Shown piece by piece: positions 41,633-49,332 of a DNA stretch of 64,000 nucleotides. Origin of the DNA: a virus; IMG/VR virus record IMGVR_UViG_3300028800_000005, positions 48,018-112,017 of that record; one strand, written 5' to 3'. The position numbers and the translations under genes are program-made. Below the pieces are notes generated by a model, which ran no database searches, had not been told where the DNA came from, and saw only the letters and a list, made by a program, of their open reading frames with translations. Within the stretch, counting starts at the first letter, position 1. Each line of letters begins with the position of its first letter.

Positions 41633-41830
41633 ATGGGCGATCACACGGAGCAGTATTACCGGATAGGAAAGAAATACGTCCGGCAGCAACTGGCTAAGGT
41701 CCTTACCGAGTCCCGCAGTGAGGTGACGGCCTCGGGGATCATCCAGGCCCTTGACCATGTCGCGGAAGAGATGGGCCTGGAGAAGAAGACCGTGGTCCGG
41801 ACCTACTACACCAGTAACGAGGAGGAGTAA
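41633..41830 (+). CDS. Small hypothetical protein
   Basis: 65 residues, mostly one long helix pair (RQQLAKVLTESRSEVTASGI). AGGAGGAGAA precedes ATG. Function unknown. Confidence 0.68.
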   Translation: MGDHTEQYYRIGKKYVRQQLAKVLTESRSEVTASGIIQALDHVAEEMGLEKKTVVRTYYTSNEEE

Positions 41831-42144
41831 TGAACCGGGAGCACGCGCTGAACACCGCAATCCAGCTTCTTTTCGGGGACCAGGTGACTGAGTCCCAGGA
41901 GAGCATCCTGTCCGACCTCTATGAGAAGGGGGTCCGTGACGGCCAGTCGCTGAAGGTCACCGGGGGATGGGTCAATGAGTTTTCCGACCTCGAATGGCAG
42001 CCCCTCGGTGAGTTCCCCCCGCTGGACGGTCCCTACTTCAGCCGGATGACTGAGACCGGGGAATGGGCCAGGGAGACAATTTCCACCCTGCAGGCCGAAG
42101 CGGACGCTTACCGTATCTACGGGCGCACCCTGGACGGTGCCTGA
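41830..42144 (+). CDS. Hypothetical protein
   Basis: 104 residues; helical ends with a Pro/Gly/Trp-rich middle. TAATG-coupled. Function unknown. Confidence 0.68.
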   Translation: MNREHALNTAIQLLFGDQVTESQESILSDLYEKGVRDGQSLKVTGGWVNEFSDLEWQPLGEFPPLDGPYFSRMTETGEWARETISTLQAEADAYRIYGRTLDGA

Positions 42145-42329
42145 TGGCGACAGAGGGCGCGGTCGCCCAGTACGAGGCCGGTTGGAACGCCGCCATGAAC
42201 CAGGTTCTCAGGGCCCTGAACGACGCCCGGTGGGGATTTCACAGCGAGGAGTACATGAGGGCCCTGGACGACCTCGCGGCGGACCTGTCCTTCCGCCGGA
42301 CAGTTATCGCGGTCAGGTACGACCTGTAA
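42144..42329 (+). CDS. Small hypothetical protein
   Basis: 61 residues from ATG 42144, helical (YEAGWNAAMNQVLRALNDA). Coupled to both neighbours. Function unknown. Confidence 0.66.
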   Translation: MATEGAVAQYEAGWNAAMNQVLRALNDARWGFHSEEYMRALDDLAADLSFRRTVIAVRYDL

Positions 42330-42601
42330 TGACACCTGTCCAGTCACCGGGAATAGAGGTTTCCGCCCTCCCGGACTACGACGAGGCTATCCCGTGCCAG
42401 TGCCGGTGGCTGGTGCCCTGGCGCGGTGAGACGTTCGAGTGCGGGGAGCCGTCAGATTTCCGGCTGCGCATCCACTGCGTGAACGGCCACGACTACACGA
42501 CCTTTAACTGCAGGGCCTGTTACGTTACCTGGGCGGCTGACGTCGTCCCGGTAACCTGCCGGGTATGTGATGCCCCCCTGACCGACTGGAGCACGACATG
42601 A
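42329..42601 (+). CDS. Cysteine-rich zinc-ribbon-like protein
   Basis: 90 residues from ATG 42329. Seven cysteines including CQC, CRAC and CRVC, so one or two zinc sites. Function unknown. Confidence 0.68.
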   Translation: MTPVQSPGIEVSALPDYDEAIPCQCRWLVPWRGETFECGEPSDFRLRIHCVNGHDYTTFNCRACYVTWAADVVPVTCRVCDAPLTDWSTT

Positions 42602-42852
42602 GGAACTTCATCCGGAGCGCGCGGGTATATGTCCAGGGCTGGATTGAGACCCTGGACATCCGCTTCCGCTCTCCCGAGACCTACCGGGCCCTGAAAGAGA
42701 ACAAGCTCGCGGGTCCTGAGAAATTTGCGGAGGTCTCCCGGCCTGCGGCACCCTACTGGCTGGACCGCCCGACAAACGAGCAGGTCCGGCGGAACTACGC
42801 TCTCAGCGACGAGGAGGTAGAGGAGCTTCTGAACCACTTCCGCCGCCAGTAA
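42598..42852 (+). CDS. Hypothetical protein
   Basis: 84 residues, basic N-terminal helix and acidic C-terminal helix (SDEEVEELLNHF). Ends the operon before a terminator. Function unknown. Confidence 0.68.
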   Translation: MRNFIRSARVYVQGWIETLDIRFRSPETYRALKENKLAGPEKFAEVSRPAAPYWLDRPTNEQVRRNYALSDEEVEELLNHFRRQ

Positions 42853-42863
42853 GGTGTCCCGCC

Positions 42864-42897
42864 AGGGCCCCCCGGGTAATTTTCCCGGAGGGGCCCT
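42864..42897 (+). terminator. GC-rich hairpin abutting a promoter
   Basis: AGGGCCCCCCGGG pairs with CCCGGAGGGGCCCT around TAATTTT. The T pair at its end is already the start of the next -35. Nearly the same hairpin recurs at 43385-43424. Confidence 0.7.
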
Positions 42898-42926
42898 TGA
42901 CTGTCTGCGACGGGGGATGATACGGT
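42897..42926 (+). promoter_or_regulatory. Sigma70-like promoter of the exported-protein cassette
   Basis: TTGACT (42897-42902), 18-bp spacer, TACGGT (42921-42926), beginning on the last base of the terminator hairpin. Confidence 0.6.
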
Positions 42927-42974
42927 CGTAACTCGTCCCGTTCAGGGAGACATAGGAAAGGAAGGAACGAGAGT

Positions 42975-43367
42975 ATGCGAAAGGTGATTCACGGCCTGGC
43001 CCTCGCCGTGGCCACTGCGTCCGTCGCGCTGGCCACTGCTTGCGCCGGGAATAAGCCCCCGCCGACCGCTAAGAGCGTCCTTACCGGGGACGGTTACAGC
43101 GTTCTGGTGAATGAGTCCCCCAAGGTCATTCACGACAGCTTCGGTGAGGCCGCCCCGTACATCGCCCCTAACGGGGTAGCCGCCGGGGAGAGGGGAAGCA
43201 CCCTGGAGCTTGTCATCGTCGCTGACACCAGCGCGGACGCGCAGAATGTCATCTATCCGGCCCTGAGCGGGTCCCTCAAGGGGGCAGGTGTCTCCTGCTC
43301 TCTTGACGGGGTGGTAACCCGCTGCACGGGGCCCGTTACCGCGAACTGGGTAAACGGGGGCCAGTAG
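42975..43367 (+). CDS. Secreted lipoprotein
   Basis: 130 residues. Basic start, hydrophobic core and a lipobox LATAC with the lipidation Cys at about 23, so a membrane-anchored extracytoplasmic lipoprotein. The mature part has a beta-rich pattern and two further Cys (SCSLDGVVTRC) that could form a disulfide. Phage lipoproteins often block superinfection; here it opens the exported cassette. Confidence 0.8.
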   Translation: MRKVIHGLALAVATASVALATACAGNKPPPTAKSVLTGDGYSVLVNESPKVIHDSFGEAAPYIAPNGVAAGERGSTLELVIVADTSADAQNVIYPALSGSLKGAGVSCSLDGVVTRCTGPVTANWVNGGQ

Positions 43368-43384
43368 GCCCCCTGCAACCCCCC

Positions 43385-43429
43385 ACAGGGCCCCCCGGGT
43401 TTGACGTACCCGGAGGGGCCCTGTAGTGT
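43385..43429 (+). promoter_or_regulatory. Terminator-like hairpin with promoter inside its loop
   Basis: CAGGGCCCCCCGGG and CCCGGAGGGGCCCTG form the stem; the loop contains TTGACG (43401-43406), and TAGTGT (43424-43429) follows after 17 bp. The same DNA can terminate the lipoprotein transcript and start the next one. Confidence 0.6.
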
Positions 43430-43470
43430 GGACGGACAGGTAAAAAGAGCGAGTGAGAGGAGAACCTCAG

Positions 43471-44094
43471 ATGATCGCCCTGACACCGATTCCGGTACTG
43501 CTACTGGCCTCACTTAGTCCGTTCCATATGACCGCACCGCCAGCCGCGCACCACGCACCACCCCCGGCCGCGACCGCCAGGGCTCACCACGCCCCGGCAC
43601 CGCACAAGGCGCACAAGGCCCGCGCCAAGGAAACCCCGTACCACGTCTGGGACACCACGGTCCCGTCGAACGTCCCGGCCGGAAAGCGCGCCGCGTTCTA
43701 CGCGAACGGCGCTTACGCCGCGACCGTCTCACAGACCGCCGGGCACACCCCGGTCCTGTGGATCGACGTCTTCGGGTCGAACCCGAACGCTAACGTCGTC
43801 GATGTAGAGCCCGGTGACGCGACCGCGTCGCAGGCCGCCGCATGGGCACACGCCCGCGTCGACCTCCACCCCGGCCAGACCGCGATTATCTACGTCGCTA
43901 AGTGCCACTGGCAGGACGTCAAGAACGCCGTCTCTGCCCTACCGAAGCACGTTCAGGATAACGTCCGCTACTGGATCACGGACCCGACCGGCGTGGACCA
44001 TGTCGTCCCCGGCTCGCAGGCGACCCAGTGGCACTGGGACGCGAACGTGGACATCTCAACTGTCCTCCCGTCACTGACGAAGGCAGGTGCCTGA
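43471..44094 (+). CDS. Exported Rv2525c/GH25-like glycosidase-like protein
   Basis: 207 residues from ATG 43471 (AGGAG 9 bases upstream; GTG 43453 is possible). Hydrophobic signal segment, an Ala/His/Pro-rich linker (to about 55), then a domain with WDTTVPSNVPAG, VLWIDVF, VVDVEPGDATASQAA and TAIIYVAKCHW, matching the glycoside-hydrolase-like TIM-barrel of Rv2525c and some actinophage lysins. DVEPGD holds the likely acidic site. Probably acts on cell-wall glycans. Confidence 0.75.
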   Translation: MIALTPIPVLLLASLSPFHMTAPPAAHHAPPPAATARAHHAPAPHKAHKARAKETPYHVWDTTVPSNVPAGKRAAFYANGAYAATVSQTAGHTPVLWIDVFGSNPNANVVDVEPGDATASQAAAWAHARVDLHPGQTAIIYVAKCHWQDVKNAVSALPKHVQDNVRYWITDPTGVDHVVPGSQATQWHWDANVDISTVLPSLTKAGA

Positions 44095-44651
44095 TGATTA
44101 TCGCCCCGATGCTGATGATCGCCGTCACGGCGAACAGCCACCACCATCCCGTCGCCTCAGCCCACCGGCACCACCACAGTGCCCCTGTACGGCCCGCAGC
44201 GCGCCACCACAGGCACCACAAGGCCCAGGTGACCATACCGCTGCCAACCGGCCCGATGCAGAACGCAGGGAGCATCTACCGGGGCCTGAGGGGCATGGGC
44301 CTCAGCCCCGCCGCTGCGGCCGGTGTCGAAGGGAACCTCTACCAGGAGTCCCACGGGGACCCGCACAGCTACAACCCGGTCGGCGGGGGACTGTTCGGGC
44401 TGACGAACCAGAACGGCGGGTCGCCGTCCGGCGGATCGCTCCAGAGTGAGCTTCAGAAGCTCCACGTCTACATCACCACGAACGGCTCCGTCCAGGACGT
44501 GAACGCGCACGCGACCGGCAGCACCCAGACGCAAAAGGCCGCGAACGTCGCGAACGATTTCGTCCAGCGGTATGAGCGCGCGGGAATTCCCGCCAGCGGG
44601 ACCCGCATGCAGGCCGCTAAGCACTTCGCCCAGGCGCAGGGGGGATCATGA
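44094..44651 (+). CDS. Exported tail-lysozyme-like muralytic enzyme
   Basis: 185 residues from ATG 44094. A short hydrophobic start is followed by a His-rich linker (HHHPVASAHRHHHSAP). Then GMGLSPAAAAGVEGNLYQES with the catalytic Glu, GGGLFGLTNQNGG and a helical end match the phage tail lysozyme (Phage_lysozyme2) domain. Likely cuts the peptidoglycan glycan strand. Confidence 0.78.
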   Translation: MIIAPMLMIAVTANSHHHPVASAHRHHHSAPVRPAARHHRHHKAQVTIPLPTGPMQNAGSIYRGLRGMGLSPAAAAGVEGNLYQESHGDPHSYNPVGGGLFGLTNQNGGSPSGGSLQSELQKLHVYITTNGSVQDVNAHATGSTQTQKAANVANDFVQRYERAGIPASGTRMQAAKHFAQAQGGS

Positions 44652-45436
44652 CACGCAAGATCATCGCGGCGACCGTCGCTGCCGCCAGCGTTGCCACGGG
44701 AGTGGCCCTGGCCGTCCCGGTGAGCGCGTCTGTGCCACCGCCGGTCACGGTCAGCGGTAACGGCTCCACCCAGACGCACACCAGCCCCCAGTTCGCTCTC
44801 CACGCGGGCGGGGCGGACGTCACCACCAGGGCTGGCAGTGTCAAGTACACCGCGAGCCACCACGGGCCAGTCTCCTGGCAGGACCCGTACCTGACGACAG
44901 GGTATAACGGAGGCAAGCGGGCGGGGACCGCGCTGCCGGTCCAGCTCGGCAAGCAGGGGAACCCGGTCGCGTCGGTCAGCTACACGACGACCCGCGACTT
45001 CTGGGGAGACGTCGGATTTGACATCTGGCTTACCGAGACGCCGAACAAGCACAGCTACGCGCAGATGACGGACGGCGGGCCCGGCACGACGGAGATCATG
45101 ATATGGTTCTCCAGCGTCGGCCTGCCCCTTCCGCGCACGGGCTACTACGCGAACATCGACGGCATGAAGTTCGGCACGATCGTCGGGCTGGCCGCCCAGG
45201 GGCACGCTAAGTCGGGCACCCGGGCCGGGTGGAACAACGTGAACTTCATCCTGGACGCCCACAAGCCCGGCGCGTTCATCCACCACGGCCACCTGGCCCT
45301 GAACCCGTTCCTGGAGTTCGCGGTCAAGAAGGGCTGGGTCAAGCCGCACGATTACATCATGGCGATCAATAACGGCGCAGAACTGACCTACGGCGGAATG
45401 TCGGTCACCGGGTACTCCCTGACCGGGCTGCGATAG
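44648..45436 (+). CDS. Secreted GH12-like beta-glucanase
   Basis: 262 residues. A typical signal peptide ending near VPVSASV, a beta-rich body, then TTEIMIWFS, the signature of glycoside hydrolase family 12 around its nucleophile Glu. PFLEFAVKKGWVKPHDYIMA followed by INNGAELTYGG gives the second acidic site and C-terminal strand of GH12. The family cuts beta-1,4-glucan and xyloglucan. An unexpected activity in a phage lysis-type cassette; it might attack a glucan capsule or biofilm of the host. Confidence 0.78.
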   Translation: MTRKIIAATVAAASVATGVALAVPVSASVPPPVTVSGNGSTQTHTSPQFALHAGGADVTTRAGSVKYTASHHGPVSWQDPYLTTGYNGGKRAGTALPVQLGKQGNPVASVSYTTTRDFWGDVGFDIWLTETPNKHSYAQMTDGGPGTTEIMIWFSSVGLPLPRTGYYANIDGMKFGTIVGLAAQGHAKSGTRAGWNNVNFILDAHKPGAFIHHGHLALNPFLEFAVKKGWVKPHDYIMAINNGAELTYGGMSVTGYSLTGLR

Positions 45437-45444
45437 GAGGCAAG

Positions 45445-45633
45445 ATGGTTTCCCGAATCCTGACTACCGTCCAGTTCGACGGTTACAGCAATTCCATCCT
45501 GGTGGAGCCTCCGGACGAGCGTACCGGGTGGAAGGTAGCACAGATGACCCAGAGCCTGTCCCGTTCGAACGGGATCGCCCAGGTAACCATTCTCTGGGAA
45601 CTAGACGAGTACTCATGGCGGGAGGACATGTAA
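45445..45633 (+). CDS. Small hypothetical protein
   Basis: 62 residues, beta-rich (TVQFDGYSNSILVEPP). ATG with AGGAGGCAAG. Function unknown. Confidence 0.66.
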   Translation: MVSRILTTVQFDGYSNSILVEPPDERTGWKVAQMTQSLSRSNGIAQVTILWELDEYSWREDM

Positions 45634-45749
45634 TGCGCTGGTCACTAACGGCCTACCTGGCTTCAGAGGCGCTAATCCGGCGCTGGGAAGCGGAAGCTGA
45701 CCTGGCCCGGAAGGAAAAGGAAGCAGAGGAGGAAGAGGAAGATGCCTGA
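45633..45749 (+). CDS. Microprotein (38 aa) with poly-Glu tail
   Basis: TAATG-coupled to the previous gene. One amphipathic helix ending in EEEEED. Function unknown. Confidence 0.6.
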   Translation: MRWSLTAYLASEALIRRWEAEADLARKEKEAEEEEEDA

Positions 45750-45969
45750 GGGAACCAGCAAGCTTATCCGCAAGCGCCCCGGGGAGCACCCTGAGGTTGT
45801 CAGCGACCCCGGTACCGGGCAGATGATGGAGTTCGAGAACCGGCAGATAGCCAGGACGTACGCCCGCCAGGCCAGGATCGCCACCGGATGGGAATACTCG
45901 ATTTACTGGGTAGCGGACGACGGGATGCCGCGCCTGGAGAGTGTCGAGCCCGTAATCCGGGAGGACTGA
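45742..45969 (+). CDS. Small hypothetical protein
   Basis: 75 residues; basic start, then a helix and strand (ATGWEYSIYWVADDG). Overlaps the previous gene by 8 bases. Function unknown. Confidence 0.66.
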   Translation: MPEGTSKLIRKRPGEHPEVVSDPGTGQMMEFENRQIARTYARQARIATGWEYSIYWVADDGMPRLESVEPVIRED

Positions 45970-45972
45970 CCA

Positions 45973-46419
45973 GTGAAGCGAGAAGTGCCAGAACTACCGG
46001 AAGGAAGTCTACTGATGACCACACCGAAGGTCTACCTGGCCGGGCCGATAAACGGCTGCTCGGACGCGGAGGCAATGAACTGGCGGAACACGGTTCACAA
46101 CCGCCTTGGACCGGGGTACTGCCTTGACCCGATGCGCCGGGACTACCGGGGCAGGGAAGACGACTTCGCGTCGGAAATCGTCGCGCACGACAAGACGGAC
46201 ATCTTTAACAGCGCGATCGTCCTGGCGAACTGCTCGAAGCCAGGATGGGGCACGGCGATGGAGATCTTCTACGCGTTCTCGCACAGTAAGCCGGTCGTTG
46301 CCGTGATACCCGAGGACGCCCCCGTATCCCCCTGGGTCAGGCAGCACACTGTCCGTGTATTCACGAGCTTTTTCGACGCCGTCGAATTCGTGGCCGATTA
46401 CCTTAAGGCAATTGAGTGA
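45973..46419 (+). CDS. Nucleoside 2-deoxyribosyltransferase-like protein 1
   Basis: 148 residues from GTG 45973; ATG 46015 with AAGGAAG is an equal alternative. KVYLAGPING, then LDPMRRDYRG, a conserved D-x-x-x-x-x-x-D stretch (HDKTDIFNSAIVLANC), GWGTAMEIFYAFSHSKPVVAV: the family pattern, with the Glu of AMEI as the probable nucleophile. These enzymes move deoxyribose between bases or hydrolyse deoxynucleotides. A second member is at 62838. Confidence 0.82.
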   Translation: MKREVPELPEGSLLMTTPKVYLAGPINGCSDAEAMNWRNTVHNRLGPGYCLDPMRRDYRGREDDFASEIVAHDKTDIFNSAIVLANCSKPGWGTAMEIFYAFSHSKPVVAVIPEDAPVSPWVRQHTVRVFTSFFDAVEFVADYLKAIE

Positions 46420-46715
46420 TCCCCCGGTACCCGGACGACAAGCTCTTTTACGCGATGGTAAGAGAGAATGTCCTGGACCGTAACATGTGGGACGACCTTG
46501 TCCAGGAGGCGCGAATCCACGACTGGAAAATGCGAACCGAGCACCCGGGCATGTCCCCGCAGTGGTACCACAAGTGCGCCCGTCGGCGAATTAACGAGGT
46601 AAGCAAGCGCCAGACGTGGACGGGCTACACCAGCCACCGGGGGCACCCGATCGATCCGCTCCGGCGCGCTCATGATTCCCTGGACCAGATGAACGGCTGG
46701 GGTTCCGAGGAGTGA
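46416..46715 (+). CDS. Sigma factor region 2-like protein
   Basis: 99 residues from GTG 46416. DDLVQEARIHDWKMRTEH and YHKCARRRINEVSKRQTWTG match sigma-70 region 2 (core-binding and -10 recognition), as in small actinophage sigma-like proteins. Region 4 is absent, so it is not a full sigma factor; it may modulate host RNA polymerase. Confidence 0.68.
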   Translation: MIPRYPDDKLFYAMVRENVLDRNMWDDLVQEARIHDWKMRTEHPGMSPQWYHKCARRRINEVSKRQTWTGYTSHRGHPIDPLRRAHDSLDQMNGWGSEE

Positions 46716-46762
46716 CCCCGGCGTGCTAGGGTGGAGTTACAAGCAATCCTGGGGAGGATGAC

Positions 46763-46981
46763 ATGGCCGGACACCGGTTCGCGGTAGGCGACGAAGTACA
46801 CAGGGTAGTTCGCGGAGAGCCCGTGACGCGCTACATCCTGGTGATCGAGGAGGTTCTGCCCGCGCGCCTCTCGGACGTGACGCGGAAGCCATTCTTCCCG
46901 TACCGGGTGTGGGACCCCCGCACCGGCCTGATCTCACATGCCAGCGACGAGTTCCTTACAGCAGCTACCGGGAGGTCATGA
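46763..46981 (+). CDS. Small hypothetical protein
   Basis: 72 residues, beta-barrel-like (HRFAVGDEVHRVVRGE). TAGGGT about 35 bases upstream might be a -10. Function unknown. Confidence 0.68.
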   Translation: MAGHRFAVGDEVHRVVRGEPVTRYILVIEEVLPARLSDVTRKPFFPYRVWDPRTGLISHASDEFLTAATGRS

Positions 46982-47247
46982 TGCCCCGCAAGAAGACGGA
47001 CTACCGGCCGGTAATCGGGCAGGTTTCCGCAGAGTTCGACGTCATCCCTGGCGTGTCCCACCGCCTGGTGAAGCTACCCTCTGGCTGGGTCCACACGCGG
47101 TACGCGGGGAACGTGCTCACCACCCGTGAGGAACTGACCCAGGAGGCAGTAGAGTCGCTCCTGACAGCCGCACAGGACCGGGGGGACGCCATCCAGGGCC
47201 CGGCTATGCCGGATATCGCGCAGGTCTACGTCATCAGGGAGGCATGA
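46981..47247 (+). CDS. Hypothetical protein
   Basis: 88 residues; 46981 chosen over the adjacent ATG 46978 for spacing to GGGAGG. Function unknown. Confidence 0.66.
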   Translation: MPRKKTDYRPVIGQVSAEFDVIPGVSHRLVKLPSGWVHTRYAGNVLTTREELTQEAVESLLTAAQDRGDAIQGPAMPDIAQVYVIREA

Positions 47248-47501
47248 TGGGGTTCTACGCCGGGAAGAAGTCCGTGGAGCTGAAGCAGGGCACGCGTTTC
47301 GTGCACCGGCACTACCTCGCGGACGGGGTAAAGCTGCAGGACGTCCGGCAGGACCCGGACAACCCCGATTTCTACGCGATATTCGAGGTGACAGCAGTCA
47401 TCTGCGGGCGGGTTTACTACCGGCACACCGGTACCGAGGGCCCGGCGCAGTGGTTGTTCGACCAGGCCAGGGCAGCCGACTACGTCAGGAAGGTGCTTTA
47501 G
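47247..47501 (+). CDS. Hypothetical protein
   Basis: 84 residues; ATG 47247 chosen over 47244 for spacing to AGGGAGG. Beta-rich with FYAIFEVTAVICGRVYY. Function unknown. Confidence 0.66.
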   Translation: MGFYAGKKSVELKQGTRFVHRHYLADGVKLQDVRQDPDNPDFYAIFEVTAVICGRVYYRHTGTEGPAQWLFDQARAADYVRKVL

Positions 47502-47503
47502 AC

Positions 47504-47689
47504 ATGATCAAGCCGATCCTAGATGGCATCATGGCATTCGAGCAGGGCGAACTTTCGGCCGAAGAGACGGTCGCGCTGTTCCAGGAGCTGGTGAACTCCG
47601 GAATGGCCTGGAAGCTCCAGGGAAGTTACGGACGTCTGGCGAATGACCTTATCCAGGCTGGCCTGGTGACTACTCCGGACGTGGCGTAA
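47504..47689 (+). CDS. Conserved small actinophage protein (DUF7417-like)
   Basis: 61 residues from ATG 47504. GELSAEETVALFQELVNSGM and WKLQGSYGRLANDLI match a short, widespread actinophage family of unknown function. Last + strand gene before a bidirectional hairpin. Confidence 0.75.
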   Translation: MIKPILDGIMAFEQGELSAEETVALFQELVNSGMAWKLQGSYGRLANDLIQAGLVTTPDVA

Positions 47690-47945
47690 CGCGCTGGTAG
47701 CTGTACCCGGTGCGACGAGAGGTCCCCTGCACATGGCGGGGGACCTCTTCATTGCTGATTTTAAGTACGTAGTTGCCTTTTACCGGCTCGAAATGGCACC
47801 AGAAGCGCCCAGTTTTCGGTGCGTGGTCATACTGGCGGGCTAGCTGCGTCGCCGGGCACTTCAAAAGGTTCCCCGGGCACCACAAAGGGTGAATTAGCAT
47901 CCAGCCGCGCTGGTCAAGCTCAATTATGTGTTCCATATGGGCCAT
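47670..47945 (-). CDS. Conserved small actinophage-type protein, minus strand
   Basis: 91 residues from ATG at 47945, with GAGGAG 5 bases upstream on that strand. IIELDQRGWMLIHPLWC, then LLKCPATQLARQ, resembles a small family known from actinophages with conserved Cys. It overlaps the converging + gene by 20 bases. Own promoter at 47997-47968. The C-terminus after the hairpin region is uncertain. Confidence 0.68.
   Translation of the reverse strand: MAHMEHIIELDQRGWMLIHPLWCPGNLLKCPATQLARQYDHAPKTGRFWCHFEPVKGNYVLKISNEEVPRHVQGTSRRTGYSYQRVTPRPE
47719..47747. terminator. Bidirectional terminator hairpin
   Basis: GAGGTCCCC (47719-47727) pairs exactly with GGGGACCTC (47739-47747), followed by TTC. 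It ends the + strand operon and lies inside the 3' part of the minus-strand gene. Confidence 0.75.
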
Positions 47946-47967
47946 TCGTACTCCTCACATTGCCTTT

Positions 47968-47997
47968 AGTCTACGGCCTAGACTGGGGACGAGGCAA
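47968..47997 (-). promoter_or_regulatory. Minus-strand promoter with symmetric -10 element
   Basis: Minus strand: TTGCCT (47997-47992), 18-bp spacer, TAGACT (47973-47968). The + strand also has TAGACT at 47979-47984, so the two -10 boxes form the palindrome AGTCTA-CGGCC-TAGACT. The + copy lacks a good -35. Confidence 0.6.
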
Positions 47998-48021
47998 AAA
48001 ACCCCCTGAGGGAAGGCAGTT

Positions 48022-49167
48022 ATGACTCACTCCACGCTAGATTACTCCGGGCAGCCGTTCGCCAGGCCCGAAAAGCCCGCCGCCGGGCTGGCAGGCCGTG
48101 TGACGGCCCGCATCCTGGCCGCCGTGCGCCCCGCCGCAGTCGGTTCGACCCTTCTCGGACAGGATTCCGTCAGCACCTCCGCTATGTCCAGGGGCCTTTC
48201 AGTCTACTGCGGCTACGAGGGCGGGCTGCTCGGGTACGCCAATGGCCGGTACACCACGATGGGTTCGGTCTACGCCTATTTCCCGGGTAAGAAGTACGTC
48301 AGCGTCGGACGGGACGCGATCGACATCGAACCGGGCCTGGCGTCCCCCTCGGCCGCCCCGAATTTCGTCCGGAACGCGAAGCCGACGCACACGACAAAGC
48401 CGGTCGTTTACTGTTCGGCCGGGGACCTTACCACCGTCATCGGGTACCTTAACCGCGCGGGCATCGCGCGCTCGAAGTACTTCATCTGGTCGGCCCACTG
48501 GACCGGTAAGCACATCTGCGGCCCCGGCACCTGTGGCTATCCCCAGGCGGACGCGACCCAGTACGGCTCGAATAACTCGTTCGACAGCGACGTTTTCAGC
48601 GCCGCCATGTTCGGGCCCGTGCCCCCGGCGGCCAATCCGTCCTTCCCGCTGAAGGAAGGGGACGCGGACGTCACTGGCTCCGGCCCGGTGCGGCAGCTAC
48701 AGACCAGGCTGAACACCTGGCAGAAGGCGATCGGGAAGTACGGTGTCCTGAAGGTCGACGGGCAATTCGGCGCGGCGACAAAGGCTGCCGTCGCGGACGC
48801 GCAGTTCCACTTCAGTGAGCGCGGGGTCAAGGCCGGTACCTGTACCAGCGCCCTGTTCAAGAAGCTCAGTGCAGCGCCCCCGGTCACTCCCGCCCCGGCC
48901 CCGAAGCCGGAGACCGACGCGCCCCTGATGGTGACCTCGCAGAAGAACGTCACCGTCGCCTACAGCCTGAAGGTGGACCGCACCATCCCCGCCTACACGG
49001 GCCTGTACGCCACCAAGGTCGAACGTGCGGGCACTACCTGGCGCACGGACCATAACAGCGCGGAGGCTGTCTTCATCCTCCACGTGCCCCTTCCCGGGAC
49101 GTACACGGTCACTACCGGTGCCCGGGGATACAAGAACACCGTCCAGACGGTGATCGTCACCACCTGA
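48022..49167 (+). CDS. Modular endolysin
   Basis: 381 residues. Residues ~50-215 form a glycoside-hydrolase-like/GH25-type domain (LSVYCGYEGG, DAIDIEPGLASP, FIWSAHWTGKHIC). A peptidoglycan-binding helical module follows (LKEGDADVTGSGPVRQLQTR ... VDGQFGAATKAAVADAQ), then a Pro-rich linker and an Ig-like beta domain at the end. No signal peptide, so release needs a holin-type partner; the 25-residue membrane peptide next door is a candidate. Confidence 0.85.
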   Translation: MTHSTLDYSGQPFARPEKPAAGLAGRVTARILAAVRPAAVGSTLLGQDSVSTSAMSRGLSVYCGYEGGLLGYANGRYTTMGSVYAYFPGKKYVSVGRDAIDIEPGLASPSAAPNFVRNAKPTHTTKPVVYCSAGDLTTVIGYLNRAGIARSKYFIWSAHWTGKHICGPGTCGYPQADATQYGSNNSFDSDVFSAAMFGPVPPAANPSFPLKEGDADVTGSGPVRQLQTRLNTWQKAIGKYGVLKVDGQFGAATKAAVADAQFHFSERGVKAGTCTSALFKKLSAAPPVTPAPAPKPETDAPLMVTSQKNVTVAYSLKVDRTIPAYTGLYATKVERAGTTWRTDHNSAEAVFILHVPLPGTYTVTTGARGYKNTVQTVIVTT

Positions 49168-49183
49168 CAGGAAGGGGGTGCAC

Positions 49184-49261
49184 ATGCTCACCACGGCCCT
49201 GATCATCCTTGGGGTGATCGCACTGATCCTGCTGATCATCTACCTCATCCGCCGGGCGTAA
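49184..49261 (+). CDS. 25-residue transmembrane peptide beside the endolysin
   Basis: ATG 49184 after GAAGGGGGTGC. The peptide is one hydrophobic helix (ALIILGVIALILLIIYLI) with RRA at the end. Position directly after the endolysin and the conserved spacing to its ribosome site suggest a real gene, possibly a pinholin-like or regulatory lysis peptide. Confidence 0.65.
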   Translation: MLTTALIILGVIALILLIIYLIRRA

Positions 49262-49268
49262 GCTCGTT

Positions 49269-49298
49269 TTGCCCTCTGGTCCCCGGATCTCCTAGTCT
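49269..49298 (+). promoter_or_regulatory. Sigma70-like promoter
   Basis: TTGCCC (49269-49274), 18-bp spacer, TAGTCT (49293-49298). Confidence 0.6.
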
Positions 49299-49332
49299 GT
49301 TGCTATCCGACAGACAGAGAGGTACGGGGACC

